Shown one piece after another: positions 46,336-57,259 of a stretch of DNA of 64,000 nucleotides (positions are counted from its first letter, which is position 1; each line of letters opens with the position of its first letter). A program made the position numbers and the translations under genes. The stretch is taken from contig NC_092350.1 in NCBI RefSeq assembly GCF_963676685.1, positions 70,992,502 to 71,056,501 of the forward strand. Reading direction: 5' to 3'. The notes under the pieces are model-generated. The model was given only the letters and a program-made list of their open reading frames with translations. It made no database searches and was not told the origin of the DNA. The DNA is from Mytilus edulis. Its lineage: Eukaryota; Mollusca; Bivalvia; Mytilida; Mytilidae.

Positions 46336-46794
46336 TTAGTCTTTTCATAACTGTATTACATATAGTTTAAGAAGTCATATTTGAAAAGATACCAATGAAA
46401 AATATATGAAAAATATAGGGAGAATCATTTCCATCCAATTTTTAATGGCTTATATCTCGAAAAAAAGGACAGATCTTTGATTTTCTCCTGCCTTTAAGTT
46501 CTGTTATCCAGGGTCGATCAATTTATAATAGTATTATAAAAAAAATATTATTTTGAAACAGAGTTACTGTAGCGAATATCCTTAAATCTGTATAAGTATC
46601 AACATTGACGCTCGCTTCAACACAGTTAGAAGACCAAATCAATTACAACATGTACAAAGAACGTAAGCACTGTAAGCCTTAAAGTTCAAAGGGGTGACTA
46701 ATCTGATAAATGTTATATCTGCCTAGGGAAGATACCTATAGAAGTCAAAATGCTTTTAACATTTTTTGAATAGTGAATTCCAGGAAATGATGAA

Positions 46795-47240
46795 AAGAAT
46801 ATGTGGTATGATTGCCTATGAGACAACTCTTCACAAGAGACCAAATGACACAGAAATTAACAACTATAGGTCACCGTTCGGCTTATAACAATGAGCAAAG
46901 CCCATGTTGCATAGTCAGCTATAAAAGACATCAAAATCACAATGTAAAACAGTTCAAACGAGAAAACTGACGGCCAAATTAATGTACAAAGAAAATGAAC
47001 GAAAAACAAATATGTAACACAGCAATAAACGATACCCACTGAATTACAGGCTCCTGACTTGGGACAGGCACATTCCTACAGATTATAGCGAGGTTAAACA
47101 TGTTAGCGGGATCCCAACCCTCTCCCTAACCTTGGACAGTGGTGTAACAGTACAACATAAGAAGGAACTTTAAAGTTGAAAAAAGGCTTAACTCATCAGA
47201 TGGATACAAAAAGAAATACATCTAACAAAAACACAGAGTG
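46795..47240 (-). repeat. R2 dispersed repeat, copy 2 partner of 22855-23300
   Basis: Same start, internal order and end as the copy 1 insertion, with scattered substitutions. A shared insertion that predates the duplication. Confidence 0.8.
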
Positions 47241-47649
47241 GTAGAGGCAGGGTACTTAGACATCCCCGGGTACTTGTCAATGACCATATCAATTAAAGTT
47301 CATGTCAACACAGGATCCGGAGGACAGTGATCATACTAAGATGATGATACCCTCATGGAAATACACAATAAGAAATACGTCATTGGTTGAAATGAATTCA
47401 AAATTTCATGATCGTCGTAATAACGATTTACTATCATATTTTTGACTCGCACTTTGGAATTTATGTACGATCCTTTAAAACTTTTAGTCTCTTTATATCG
47501 AGTACTATCTTTTAATGGCAGATACGAAAAAGGCAATCGGCAATCATCGGATGAATCTGTAAATCTCGGATAAACGGAATCGGTCGAGTTGTGACGATAG
47601 ATGTAATTGGTTTAATCTTTATTATATCGGTTATGATTATCGTTATTAT

Positions 47650-48310
47650 AAAAATAAGGAAATATTGGTATGATTGCCAATGAGACAACTATCCACCGAA
47701 GTTTAAATAAAGTGGATGTAAGCAATTATATGCAGCCGTACGGCCTTCAACAATGAGAAAAATACATACCGTATAGCCGGCTATAAAAGGCCCCGACATA
47801 TAAAATATGAAACAATTCAATTGTGAAAACTAACGGTTTAATTTATACCAAAATTGTTTTTTACGAAACATAAATATGACAGACATGAATCAACGACAGC
47901 CACTGAACTACAGGCTCCTGACTTGGGACAGGCACATAAAGAATGCAGGGTTGACCATGTTTGTGAGCGCTGAACCCTCCCCCTAACCTGGGACAGTGGT
48001 GTAACAGCACAACGTAAGAACAAACTATAAAAACCATTTGAAAAAATCATCAGATCGACACAAAGAAAAACATCCAACAAAACCACAGATAGGACATGGC
48101 AGAGAATATATATATCCCTCATCCCAGCAAAAAAAGACACTTAGTACAGATCTGAGAGTATTCGCAGTTACTGACAGCTAGTTCAAAGCCTATAACAACT
48201 TATAAAATGAATCATGTATCTAATACTAAAATATCAATCAGTATCAACCAACATCCAATGGATTTAGTGTAAAGACGTCATTAACAGTCAGAGAAAAACC
48301 ATGACCTCAT
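47650..48310 (-). repeat. R2 extended repeat, copy 2 partner of 24690-25320
   Basis: Contains GGTATGATTGCCAATGAGAC, GGCTATAAAAGGCCCCGACA and ATCCAATGGATTTAGTGTAA. The 100-residue minus-strand frame is a shadow. Confidence 0.75.
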
Positions 48311-48771
48311 GTAATGACAAATATAGGTATCGACAGAACCGAGAAAGTGCATATGTAATATTTAGTTTAGTTTTAATCTACTGATAACAAAATCAATATT
48401 CATACCAATAAATACAATATTCAAATATTTCATTACAGTGTTGAATTGGTAACCATTTAGAATAAGTTCATTTAAAGGATTGAAATAACGCACTGTAAAT
48501 TCTTCCTGACTAGTAAACATAAGATAAATTGTTTTGTTATAAATAAGGTCTTTAGTTTTCTTAATTGAATTGTTTCATATTTTTCATGTCGGGGCCTTTT
48601 TATAGCCGACTATATGGTATGTTTTCCCCCTCAAAACTAAGTTATTATTTTTAAACTATTGTTCATTTTATCTAATAGTTATAGTATTAATTTGTTCATG
48701 ACCAAACATTTTTTTATAATATGAGGAAACAATATATTCAAATATCATATTTAAATATTTTTTTTAATAGA

Positions 48772-48905
48772 TAAAGGCAACAGTAGTATACCGCTGTTCA
48801 AACTCATAAATCCATGGACAAAAAACATAATCGGGGTAACAAACTAAAACTGACGGAAACGCATAAATATAAGAGGAGAACAACAAATGAAAAGATAAAT
48901 ACATA
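48772..48905 (-). mobile_element. R7 short element, insertion unique to copy 2
   Basis: Interrupts the copy 1 sequence that is continuous at about 25797-25803. AGATAAA occurs on both sides (48770-48776 and 48893-48899). Contains GGCAACAGTAGTATACCGCT and CGGGGTAACAAACTAAAACT, which recur inverted at 51180-51330. Confidence 0.65.
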
Positions 48906-49599
48906 CCTCTTTTACTATACCAGATCTGTAAATTAAATCTATGGTCTATGTGAAACAAATCCGTTATTCAACCACTAGCACAATACGCTTTTTATAGTGT
49001 CATAATTTAAATCTTCTTCTAAACATTAATCTACTAAGGACACTTTTACCAGGATACAATAACTAATTATGATAATTTCGGAAACAATGTTGAATAATTT
49101 AATTTTTTTAACGACATCTAAACATAGCGCAATTCAGTTCAGATGCTCTTAATCATTTTTTTTACCAGTAAAGAATAAAAAAAAAATATACTCGTAAAAT
49201 TAAGTCAGGAATATTTCCCTAAAAAAATGGTTTAATTTTTTTTATCCAAAAATTGTGTGTGTTTTTGTATTTGATATGTTTATTAGTCAGAAAGAACTTT
49301 ACAGTACATTTATTCATGTGGATTTATAAGGCAAAACATTAAAACTTTAGGTCGAATAATTTCTACTAGATAATCAAGCATTGCTCCAGAAATTACGGTA
49401 CATGCAGCAATTAAATAAGCAGGAAATTATCTCGGGCAAAAAGAAACATTTTTACTTGGTAAATACTTCGGCTATTCTGTCTATCAAAAAGCTGTCTTAT
49501 GTCCATGTCCAAATACGGCAAGATTTTGTTCTAATCAAATAATTGGGTGTAATTATAACAGATATACTTCTATAAGGATATAAAGGATATAGTTACGAT

Positions 49600-50185
49600 T
49601 TTTGATGGTATGATACAAAACCCCTTACGGGAGGGATTGTACTTGATTTTCATATGATGAAGACAATTGATGATGATCTTTCAATTAGTTTAATTGAGGT
49701 CTGGAGCTGGCATGTCAGTATCTGCTAGTATAGTCCTTTGCTCATGTATGTATCATTGTCATTTTGCTTAGTTTCTTTTGTTACCTATTCTGACATCGGA
49801 CTCGGACTTCTTTTGAACTGAGTTTTACTGTTCAAACAGTATTGCTATGTGTTTCTTTATTCTACATTGTCTAGAGGTATAGGGAGAGGGTCACAAAACA
49901 TGTTTAACCCCGCCGCATGTTTCACCTGTTCCAAGTCAGGAGCCTCTGGTCTTCGTTAGTTTTGTATGTTTTTTTTTAAATTTTAGTTCATTTATATGTT
50001 TTGGAGTTTAGTGTGACGTCCATTTTCACTGAACTAGTACACATTTTATTTGGGGGCCATCTGAAGACCACCTCCGGGTGCGGGGTTTTCTCGCTGCGTT
50101 GTCCTTCAGCTGTTGTCTGCTGTTTGGTCGGGTTGTTGTCTCTTTGACATATTCCCCATTTCCATTCTCAATTTTATTCTATTTT
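49600..50185 (+). repeat. R4 dispersed repeat
   Basis: Runs from ATGGTATGATACAAAACCCC through GAGGTCTGGAGCTGGCATGT, CAAGTCAGGAGCCTCTGGTC and CCACCTCCGGGTGCGGGGTT to TCCCCATTTCCATTCTCAAT. From memory this is a common mussel repeat. It shares the CAAGTCAGGAGCC block with R2. Only in copy 2. The 65-residue frame at 50078 is repeat sequence. Confidence 0.6.
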
Positions 50186-50284
50186 TTTTTCATATTTCTG
50201 AATTCTATTTCAAAACTTCCATTATCTCCAGCAACATTCTTCTCGAGACCTTTTACATACTATATGAGTAGCTAGCAGACTTAA

Positions 50285-50360
50285 ATCTATCAACAAACAG
50301 ATGGTATTTCAATGGGTACTAATTTTGCACCGCTACGGACCGACTTGTTTTGCATCATAT
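50285..50360 (+). pseudogene. Short PLE reverse transcriptase remnant
   Basis: GISMGTNFAPLRTDLF is encoded at about 50301-50350, the same palm block seen in the other PLE copies. It lies about 240 bp upstream of an R1 tail. Confidence 0.65.
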
Positions 50361-50589
50361 TGTAATTTTTTTTGTTGCAATTGTCACAGACGAACGACTT
50401 TAAACTGGGACTTGTAACAAGCGTGACGATATCAGTTCCAATTGACAGCTTCGAATTTCAAAGAAGGAACATACCCTCTATCCCATCGCAAGCCATTGAC
50501 CTATTTCAATTGGTACGTTACTCGAGTTCATGTTCACAACATACATTCATTACAGGGGTGTTCTTTTAATCGAAATTACTGAAATTGGC

Positions 50590-50930
50590 ACTATGCAAAT
50601 TTTCTGAGGGTATCACCAGTCCAGTCAGTCAGCACTTTTGTGTTGACAAGAATTATCATTGATATGATCATAATAATAAATATACTGTTTACAAAACATG
50701 GAATGTTTCGAAATACTAAAGATTTACTACCCCAGGAATAACTTCATAAGCTGTGTTTGGCAAAACCTTTCTGAACTTTTTGTCCGCAATGCTCTTCAAT
50801 TTTCTTCTTTTTTTGGCCTTCAAGTTTATTTTTTTTTTAATTCAACCGTCACTGATGAGTCTTTTGTAGACGAAACGCCCGAGTGGTTTACAAATTTAAA
50901 TTCTGGTATCTACGATTAGTTTAGTTACGG
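50590..50930 (+). repeat. R1 dispersed repeat, full-length but diverged
   Basis: Starts GAGGGTATCACCAGTCCAGT. Contains CTACCCCAGGAATAACTTCA and CAATGCTCTTCAATTTTC, and ends with the hammerhead motif and TTCTGGTATCTACGATTAGT. Confidence 0.75.
50846..50889 (+). ncRNA. Hammerhead ribozyme motif, cleavage site lost
   Basis: The core CTGATGA, stem II GTCT/AGAC and GAAA are intact. The stem III region and cleavage triplet read ACGCCCGAG instead of ACGCGCGTC, so self-cleavage is not expected. Confidence 0.65.
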
Positions 50931-51179
50931 TATCTATCACAAACTGTTGATAGATACGACATATAAGTAAGTCAACTCACGAAAGACATAACTTTACTGT
51001 CTTAGATCTTAAGATAACAGAGAAGTGCTATAAGAATTGTTTAATAGGACAGATAAGGGGCCTGTCGCGCATTTTGCAACATTGAGAGTCATATAATTTT
51101 TGCTTAAAAGTTTCTTTCCTATTAATTGGTTCCAAACTGAGGTTGACGGCCTGTATCTTTCCTAAATGCATACATCGTT

Positions 51180-51330
51180 TCTGTGTGTGTTACATTTTAA
51201 TGTTGTGTCGTTGTTCTCCCCTTATATTTAATGCGTTTCCCTCAGTTTTAGTTTGTTACCCCAATTTTGTTTTTTGTCCATCGATTTACGAGTTTCGAAC
51301 AGCGGTATACTACTGTTGCCTTTATTTGTA
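51180..51330 (+). mobile_element. R7 short element, second insertion unique to copy 2
   Basis: Interrupts sequence that is continuous in copy 1 near 28172-28190. It is the reverse complement of 48772-48905 (AGTTTTAGTTTGTTACCCCA, AGCGGTATACTACTGTTGCC), with an extra end CTGTGTGTGTTACATTTTAA. Confidence 0.7.
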
Positions 51331-51734
51331 ATAGCTAGGGCAAAATTGGTGAGTGCAAGGCCTACTCACACTTCGATTGACCCCAGTAATACTTCCAACT
51401 ATAGTGTACTTGCTATTCCGACGTCCTCTACAGTTTACACAAACCTGTTATAAAACCACTAGCTCACAGCCTCCTATTAACCTCCTATATAATTCGTTTA
51501 ACTGAAAGGTCCAAAGGTATACCAGGGATGAACATTTATAAGGGATAGTGTCTGCCCAAAGGACAGAAATGTAGAAGAAACTGAAATTTTAACTAAATGT
51601 CTAAACTTCTACCCTATTAACCTCTAAAAGTATCATGTGAAGGTATATTTTATTACATATTTGAATCGACTAGGTGAAAAAGAGCTTGTATTAAGTAAGT
51701 AAGTACTTTTAGCAAAGGATGAGAAAATGTCACA

Positions 51735-52080
51735 GGGGCCCACCCTGTGGGGCAGGTGAGCTAAAAATGGAACAAGAATATACAGTATACTGCAAATACT
51801 GAGATATATAATCATAATTGAGAACAGGGGCCCTGTGGGGCAGATGAGCTAAAAATGGAACAAGAATATACAGTATACTGCAAATACTGAGATATATGAT
51901 CATAATTGAGAACAGGGGCCCTGTGGGACAGGTGAGCTAAAAATGGTACAAGAATATACAGTATACTGCAAATACTGAGATATATAATCATAATTGAGAA
52001 CAGGGGCCCTGTGGGACAGGTGAGCTAAAAATGGAACAAGAATATACAGTATACTGCAAATACTGAGATACTTTGAATCA
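51735..52080 (+). repeat. 88-bp satellite, 4 units (copy 2)
   Basis: Units start at 51735, 51827, 51915 and 52003. The first step is 92 bp because of a CCCACCCTGTGGGG variant. Flanks match those of the 7-unit array in copy 1. Confidence 0.9.
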
Positions 52081-52874
52081 TAATAAATAACAGTGCAATA
52101 ATTAGGTAAAATACTTTAATTTGAGCATTTTTAAGATGTTCCCCATTATAACAGGATTCTCAATAAATAACATAAATTCTAAACAAAGTTAATGTGAAGT
52201 GACATCTACATACATGCCTATATGTCTTGTATAGTAAGATAGATGTGTCAGTGTGGTATACAACCTAAGGTAAGCATGCAAAATGTGAAAAAGCTACTTT
52301 ACTGTCATTCCTTATATTAAGCAATAATATTGAAGATTTTGAAAATACTGTCAAATTTATCATTTACCTGAAGTGAGTTTACCAAAGTTGGCATATTAAT
52401 CCAGCAAAAAACATACTTCTTTGAACATTTGTATCCAAGGTTTATCTTTACCCACGAAAATTTTTGAAAAGTGGTATCCCATAAATAATAAAAAATCCAC
52501 AATTGATGTTCTATTCCCTAAAATCAATTTCACTTTTTTGTACATTGTTTTTCATGTTTAATGTTTAATTTTTGTGATTTCAGAAGATGCTAATACACAT
52601 AAATGCTATCAAAAGTTTTATATTTACAAAACCTGCCCTATCCCAATAAAAAAGCACCTAAACAATTTTTGATTTTACAGTATTAAAATAGCTTTGTGGT
52701 TTCAAATGATTTTTTACTACAGTAAATAATTATTCTACTGATAACATTTGAAAATGAATGAATGACCATTGTTTAGATGAAGATAACTGATAGCGGTTCA
52801 AAGTTAGGTACCGGACTATTGTTCCATTTCAAATATGTTTTTTCCCTTGAATCAAGCAAAATATTTTATTTATT

Positions 52875-53020
52875 TAAGGAATGACTTCAATGTCTATGAA
52901 GAAATAACATAAAAAATTTGGTGCACACTGAATAATGCGCGTAGCGGGTTATTTAACAGTGTGCACCACATTTTTTATGTTATTTCAAATAGACAGAAAT
53001 AATATTACAGTCATTTCTTA
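52875..53020. mobile_element. Foldback element with a near-perfect 30-bp stem
   Basis: GAAATAACATAAAAAATTTG plus GTGCACACTG (52901-52930) is inverted at 52957-52986 with one mismatch, around a 26-nt loop containing GCGCGTAGCG. The pairing extends weakly outward (AATGACT / AGTCATT). Noncoding. Confidence 0.75.
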
Positions 53021-53029
53021 TAATTTAAT

Positions 53030-54230
53030 TCTAAATTCTATTTTAAACCGTAGAAATTGATGACGTCACGGTCACATGACTAAATTATGTATATGGCCTG
53101 ATAACAAAATAAAGTCAGCCAATCAGAAGACGCTTTACATTATTAATTGATGGTGTTCAACACCACTTTCAGCAAACATGGCCGATTATAAAAAAAAAAT
53201 AAGGGATACATCAAATTTTTAAAGTAAAATAAAAGAAAGCCTTTACATAAAATATCATATTAATAAACTATTACCATGAAAATCATAAGCCAGCATAAAT
53301 TGATGACATCACATGTTTTGTGTACACAAATAACACTTGCAAGAGATGACAGTTGTAATGTTTTAAATAAGAAACATTTTGCTCTTTATGTAATAAATTA
53401 CTGGGAATACTTCATACAATACTGCAGATTAAGTTTAAGACCTGCTTTGTGGGATTTCTGATTTCTTAATGCAATAAGTTGATTCATCTTATGATTATAT
53501 TGGTAATACATTTAAAAAAAAATTAAAAAAAGTATGACAACCCTGTTGTAATACTCACAAAAGGCAGTGAAACTAGCTTTTTGTTACTACATTTACATCA
53601 ATTCATTGAGAGCTGCTAACCACACAGCAGCAAACTTTACATATATATCAAGAAGTTTTACACATTAATGTTAAAATATACCCTTAGTCTTAATACTATA
53701 TATTTGAAAAGCCTCTATCATACTATTTTCTGTGTAAGAATGAGGCAATTTGGTTTGACTGCCAATGAGACATCTATCTATCCATCAGAATTGAATGAAG
53801 ATGTAAAAACAATTAAAGGCAACAATACAGCCTTGAACAACCAGAAAAACCCAAACCCTATAGTCAGCTATAAAAGGTCCATTTTATGTAGATTTTGCTC
53901 TACAAATATTGTTCCTCACAACTGTAACTCACAATATAATGTAATGCTTTGGAAATAAATTTCTTTATATTTATAAGTCAAATAAAACCCTAGATAACTT
54001 TTTGTAGGCAGATTAAATATATAAAAAATGCAAAAAAAAAAAACCAATATAATTTATGATACATCTAGATATATGTAAAGCCATTTATAAAATAAGTTTT
54101 GGGAGGTATACATTTAGGTTTATAAGTTAGGAAATTACACAATAATTCATAATTTTCTGGATAATTATATTGAGTCAGTTAAGTTGGTTATAACAAATCA
54201 TGTGACCTCAATTTAAGATTGATTAATTGT
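53030..54230. other. No gene recognised; one diverged R2 piece
   Basis: An R2-like stretch at 53735-53880 (TTTGACTGCCAATGAGACAT, TAGTCAGCTATAAAAGGTCC). A TGACGTCA palindrome lies at about 53060. The rest is AT-rich. Confidence 0.4.
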
Positions 54231-54234
54231 TGGT

Positions 54235-54950
54235 GTTTAACACTACATTTAAGGTAGCACAATACAAAGATTTTTTCACTCCCAATCAGACAACTTTAAA
54301 CTGATGTAATTCATTTCATCCTTCTTTATATTTTATAAATGAGGTACCAAAAGAAAGATGAAAGATTAATCTTTCAAATTGTGATAATTTCATTATGACA
54401 TAACTATTACTTAATTAATTATTATGTAATTAGATGCTATATTGTGATGTCCACACTTGAATGAATTTAGCATCTTTGTTCTTAATAGCATCCCACAACA
54501 TTTTATAGATTCTTGTACAACACAGCTTGACCTCCAAAACTATGTCTCAGATTTCCAAAAACATCAATAGAATAAATTGTATACCCAATTGAATTTAATG
54601 GAATCTTATGAATTGATGTTGCAAACTTCATTGAAGATTTATGAGAGAATGAAATACAATAAGGAAAATCTGAGACACAGTTTCTTTTGGTGCCTCATTT
54701 ATAAAATTTAAAGAAAGATGAGTGGAATTACATCAGTTTAAAGATGTCTGATTGGGGATGAAAAATCTTTGTTTTGTGCTACCTTAAATGCCACATTTGG
54801 ACTATTTCATGGTAATCAATTTTTATAGGTGGATGAAGCTAGAGTGCCCACAGAAAACCACCAACCATCGATAGGAAAACTGAGTCCAGTGCACCCACAC
54901 AAGCAGGATTCGAACTCAAAACCTCAGTGTTGACTGGCTAGTGATTACAC
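54235..54950 (-). mobile_element. tRNA-derived SINE split by a TTAA element
   Basis: GTGCCCACAGAAAACCACCA, CATCGATAGGAAAACTGAGT and GGATTCGAACTCAAAACCTC (B box) match the SINE at 29225-29470. The sequence is continuous with 54235-54252 once the 54253-54783 element is removed. The A-box end is missing. Confidence 0.7.
54253..54783. mobile_element. 531-bp foldback DNA element with TTAA target duplication
   Basis: Left end GGTAGCACAATACAAAGATT and right end inverse AATCTTTGTTTTGTGCTACC, flanked by TTAA (54249-54252 and 54784-54787). Inner arms AACTTTAAACTGATGTAATT and AATTACATCAGTTTAAAG extend the pairing over about 100 bp. Inserted in a SINE. Confidence 0.8.
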
Positions 54951-54999
54951 CTTAATTTACAATGAAGATTGTCTAATCTATCCTATGTTTCTATTGTTT

Positions 55000-56295
55000 C
55001 ACAATGCAAAAAGTATAATAAAGGCATTGTTTACACCTTCAAAATTGAAACAAAAAAGTGAAATTTTAATATTTTTTTTCTAAATTTTATTGATCTTAGT
55101 GATGAACTAAAATGAATATCTAGTCAATTCAATTCAGTGCAAAAAATCTTTATTATGACATCACTATAAACAAAATGTCACAAATGATAAAAAAAAAGTT
55201 GCCATTTTGAATGTTTTTTTTAATGAAATTCCTGCATGAGTTTTGTTTTCCATATTTGATTCACAAAGGATTTTTTGACTAAAAAAATCATCAGGTTTAA
55301 AGTATTAATGCATTGCAAAAACTAATATTTCATCAATGAAATTCCATTCACATATTCTTATGACTATCCTTTTTATGTAAGTTTCAAATTTTATGAAGTC
55401 TGATACAGAATTTTCGTGGGCTAGAAGTTTCAACTGAGGCACTACATAGGCGTCAAAAGGTGAATTATGGATTAAAGGGGTGGCGTCAAAAGGTGTCATA
55501 ATGGAGGATAGGCTTAAATATAATCCACTATCTTACCAATTCAAAGGGTAAACATGGTGAATTATATCTTCTTTCTCTACATAGGTGCTTCAACATTAAA
55601 TATAAAATTAATAATGATATTTAAATCTTGTATTTATAGAATTTTTAATATTATGACTGTGAAAATTAAACACCTGTTTAATGCAAAAAATATTTAGTCC
55701 TCAGTGTGCTCAATTAACACAGGTTTCAATATCAAGAAATAGGAAGATGTGGTATGATTGACAATATGACATTACCTAACAGGGTCCAAATGACAGTATA
55801 TTAAACTGATTAAAAAAAAGAAACATTTACAAAAAGAGAAGAAGAAAAAGCTATACTTATGGCCACTTCCAGTGTTTTTCTAATGAAGGTGTTTTCAAAA
55901 AACATAATAAATGCTCAAAACAATATATAAATCATAAAAATATTTAATTAAGTGCAATAATATAACAAATAAAAACAATGACATCAACTATACAAAAACA
56001 AAGCTACATGAAACATGGATATTGCACTCTTCCTCTTATTATGTATATTAACTCACCATGTTAATTTTTAATGATAAAATAATAAGCTTAGGTATCAATA
56101 TTAGTAAAATGATATATTCCAATAGTAGACATTTTTTTTATGCATAAAATTTCTGTTCTTTTCCAATTTACCCTGATCTTTAACATGTAAACTACCCAAA
56201 ACTTTCAAAGTCATAAGACCCATGACTGAGAAGAAAGGATCCAATTATCTACATAGAAATGAAATGTGCCAAATAACAAGTGGTTTCCCTTAAAC
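55000..56295. other. No gene recognised
   Basis: AT-rich. A short R2-like piece lies at 55740-55800 (GGAAGATGTGGTATGATTGA). A near-duplicate GGCGTCAAAAGGTG occurs at 55450 and 55482. Confidence 0.4.
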
Positions 56296-56299
56296 TTTA

Positions 56300-56545
56300 A
56301 CATGTAAAAAGTAAAATCACAAAAATACTGAACTCCAAGGAAAATTCAAAAAGGAAAAGTCCCCAATCAAATAGCAAAATCAAAAGTTCAAACACATCAA
56401 ACGAATGGATGACAACTGTCATATTCCTGACTTGGTACAGGCATTTTCTTATGTAGAAAATGGTGGATTGAACCTGGTTATATAGCTAGCTAAACCTCTC
56501 ACTTGTATAACAGTTGCATCAAATTTCCTTATATTGTCACCGATG
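56300..56545 (-). repeat. R6 dispersed repeat
   Basis: GTAAAATCACAAAAATACTG at the left end, then TTCCTGACTTGGTACAGGCA and ACTTGTATAACAGTTGCATC. Same family as 10975 and 41757. Confidence 0.7.
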
Positions 56546-57014
56546 CATGAACAAAAATGTAAATTATGATAAATTCAAAGTCCATAGACCATGACTGAGG
56601 GGGAGGGGCCAAAAAATCTCCATGGAAATGAGATTTGCCAATGCTAATATAACTGCATACCAAATATCATTGATCTACCACTGCCTGGTGGTTCCAAATA
56701 AACTGACCTTATCATAAACTAACACATTCTTGACTTCCATGCCGTTTAAATCTGAAACAGCAAACCTAAGTGTATGTAGCTTTTTGACTCAGTCAAGGTG
56801 AAGCAAAAATCAGTAAAACTTAAATGCTCTTTGGAATGTTTATAAGAAAATTAAATATATATATCAATTAATATAATTAAGCAATAGGGAATGGAATGAT
56901 ATTCTAGAAAACAAAGAACATGGGATAAATACTACAAATACAAATTAATACAAATAGATAAATAAATGCACTTCATTGAAGTTCTACTAATGTAATAAAC
57001 GTTTAAAGAATTAA

Positions 57015-57252
57015 AACTACAATTACAATAACTTGCAAAAGATATTCTATTTTTAACATGTGTGGGGATAGCTTTAATATAACATTATTAGGTAACTACG
57101 ATTACAATAACTTGCAAAAGATATTCTATTTTTAACATGTGTGGGGATAGCTTTAATATAACATTATTAGGTAACTACGATTACAATAACTTGCAAAAGA
57201 TATTCTATTTTTTACATGTGTGGGGATAGCTTTAATATAACATTTTTAGGTT
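57015..57252 (+). repeat. 79-bp tandem repeat, 3 units
   Basis: Units begin AACTACAATTACAATAACTT (57015) or AACTACGATTACAATAACTT (57094 and 57173) with exact 79-bp spacing. Each contains TGTGTGGGGATAGCTTTAAT. Nearly identical, so recent. Confidence 0.9.
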
Positions 57253-57259
57253 AAAAATA

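Larger units (their letters stand above)
43765..52450 (+). repeat. Segmental duplication, copy 2
   Basis: Matches copy 1 (21700-31460) in the same order and orientation. Its own material is at 44455-46335 (1.9 kb), 48772-48905 (R7), 49395-51030 (R4 plus PLE and R1 pieces) and 51180-51330 (R7). It lacks the copy 1 segments 23536-24497, the 38-bp satellite and 28575-30490. Confidence 0.85.

Noticed and set aside
53055-53075. TGACGTCA palindrome as a cAMP-response promoter element
   Set aside because: A single short motif with no gene nearby. Chance is sufficient.
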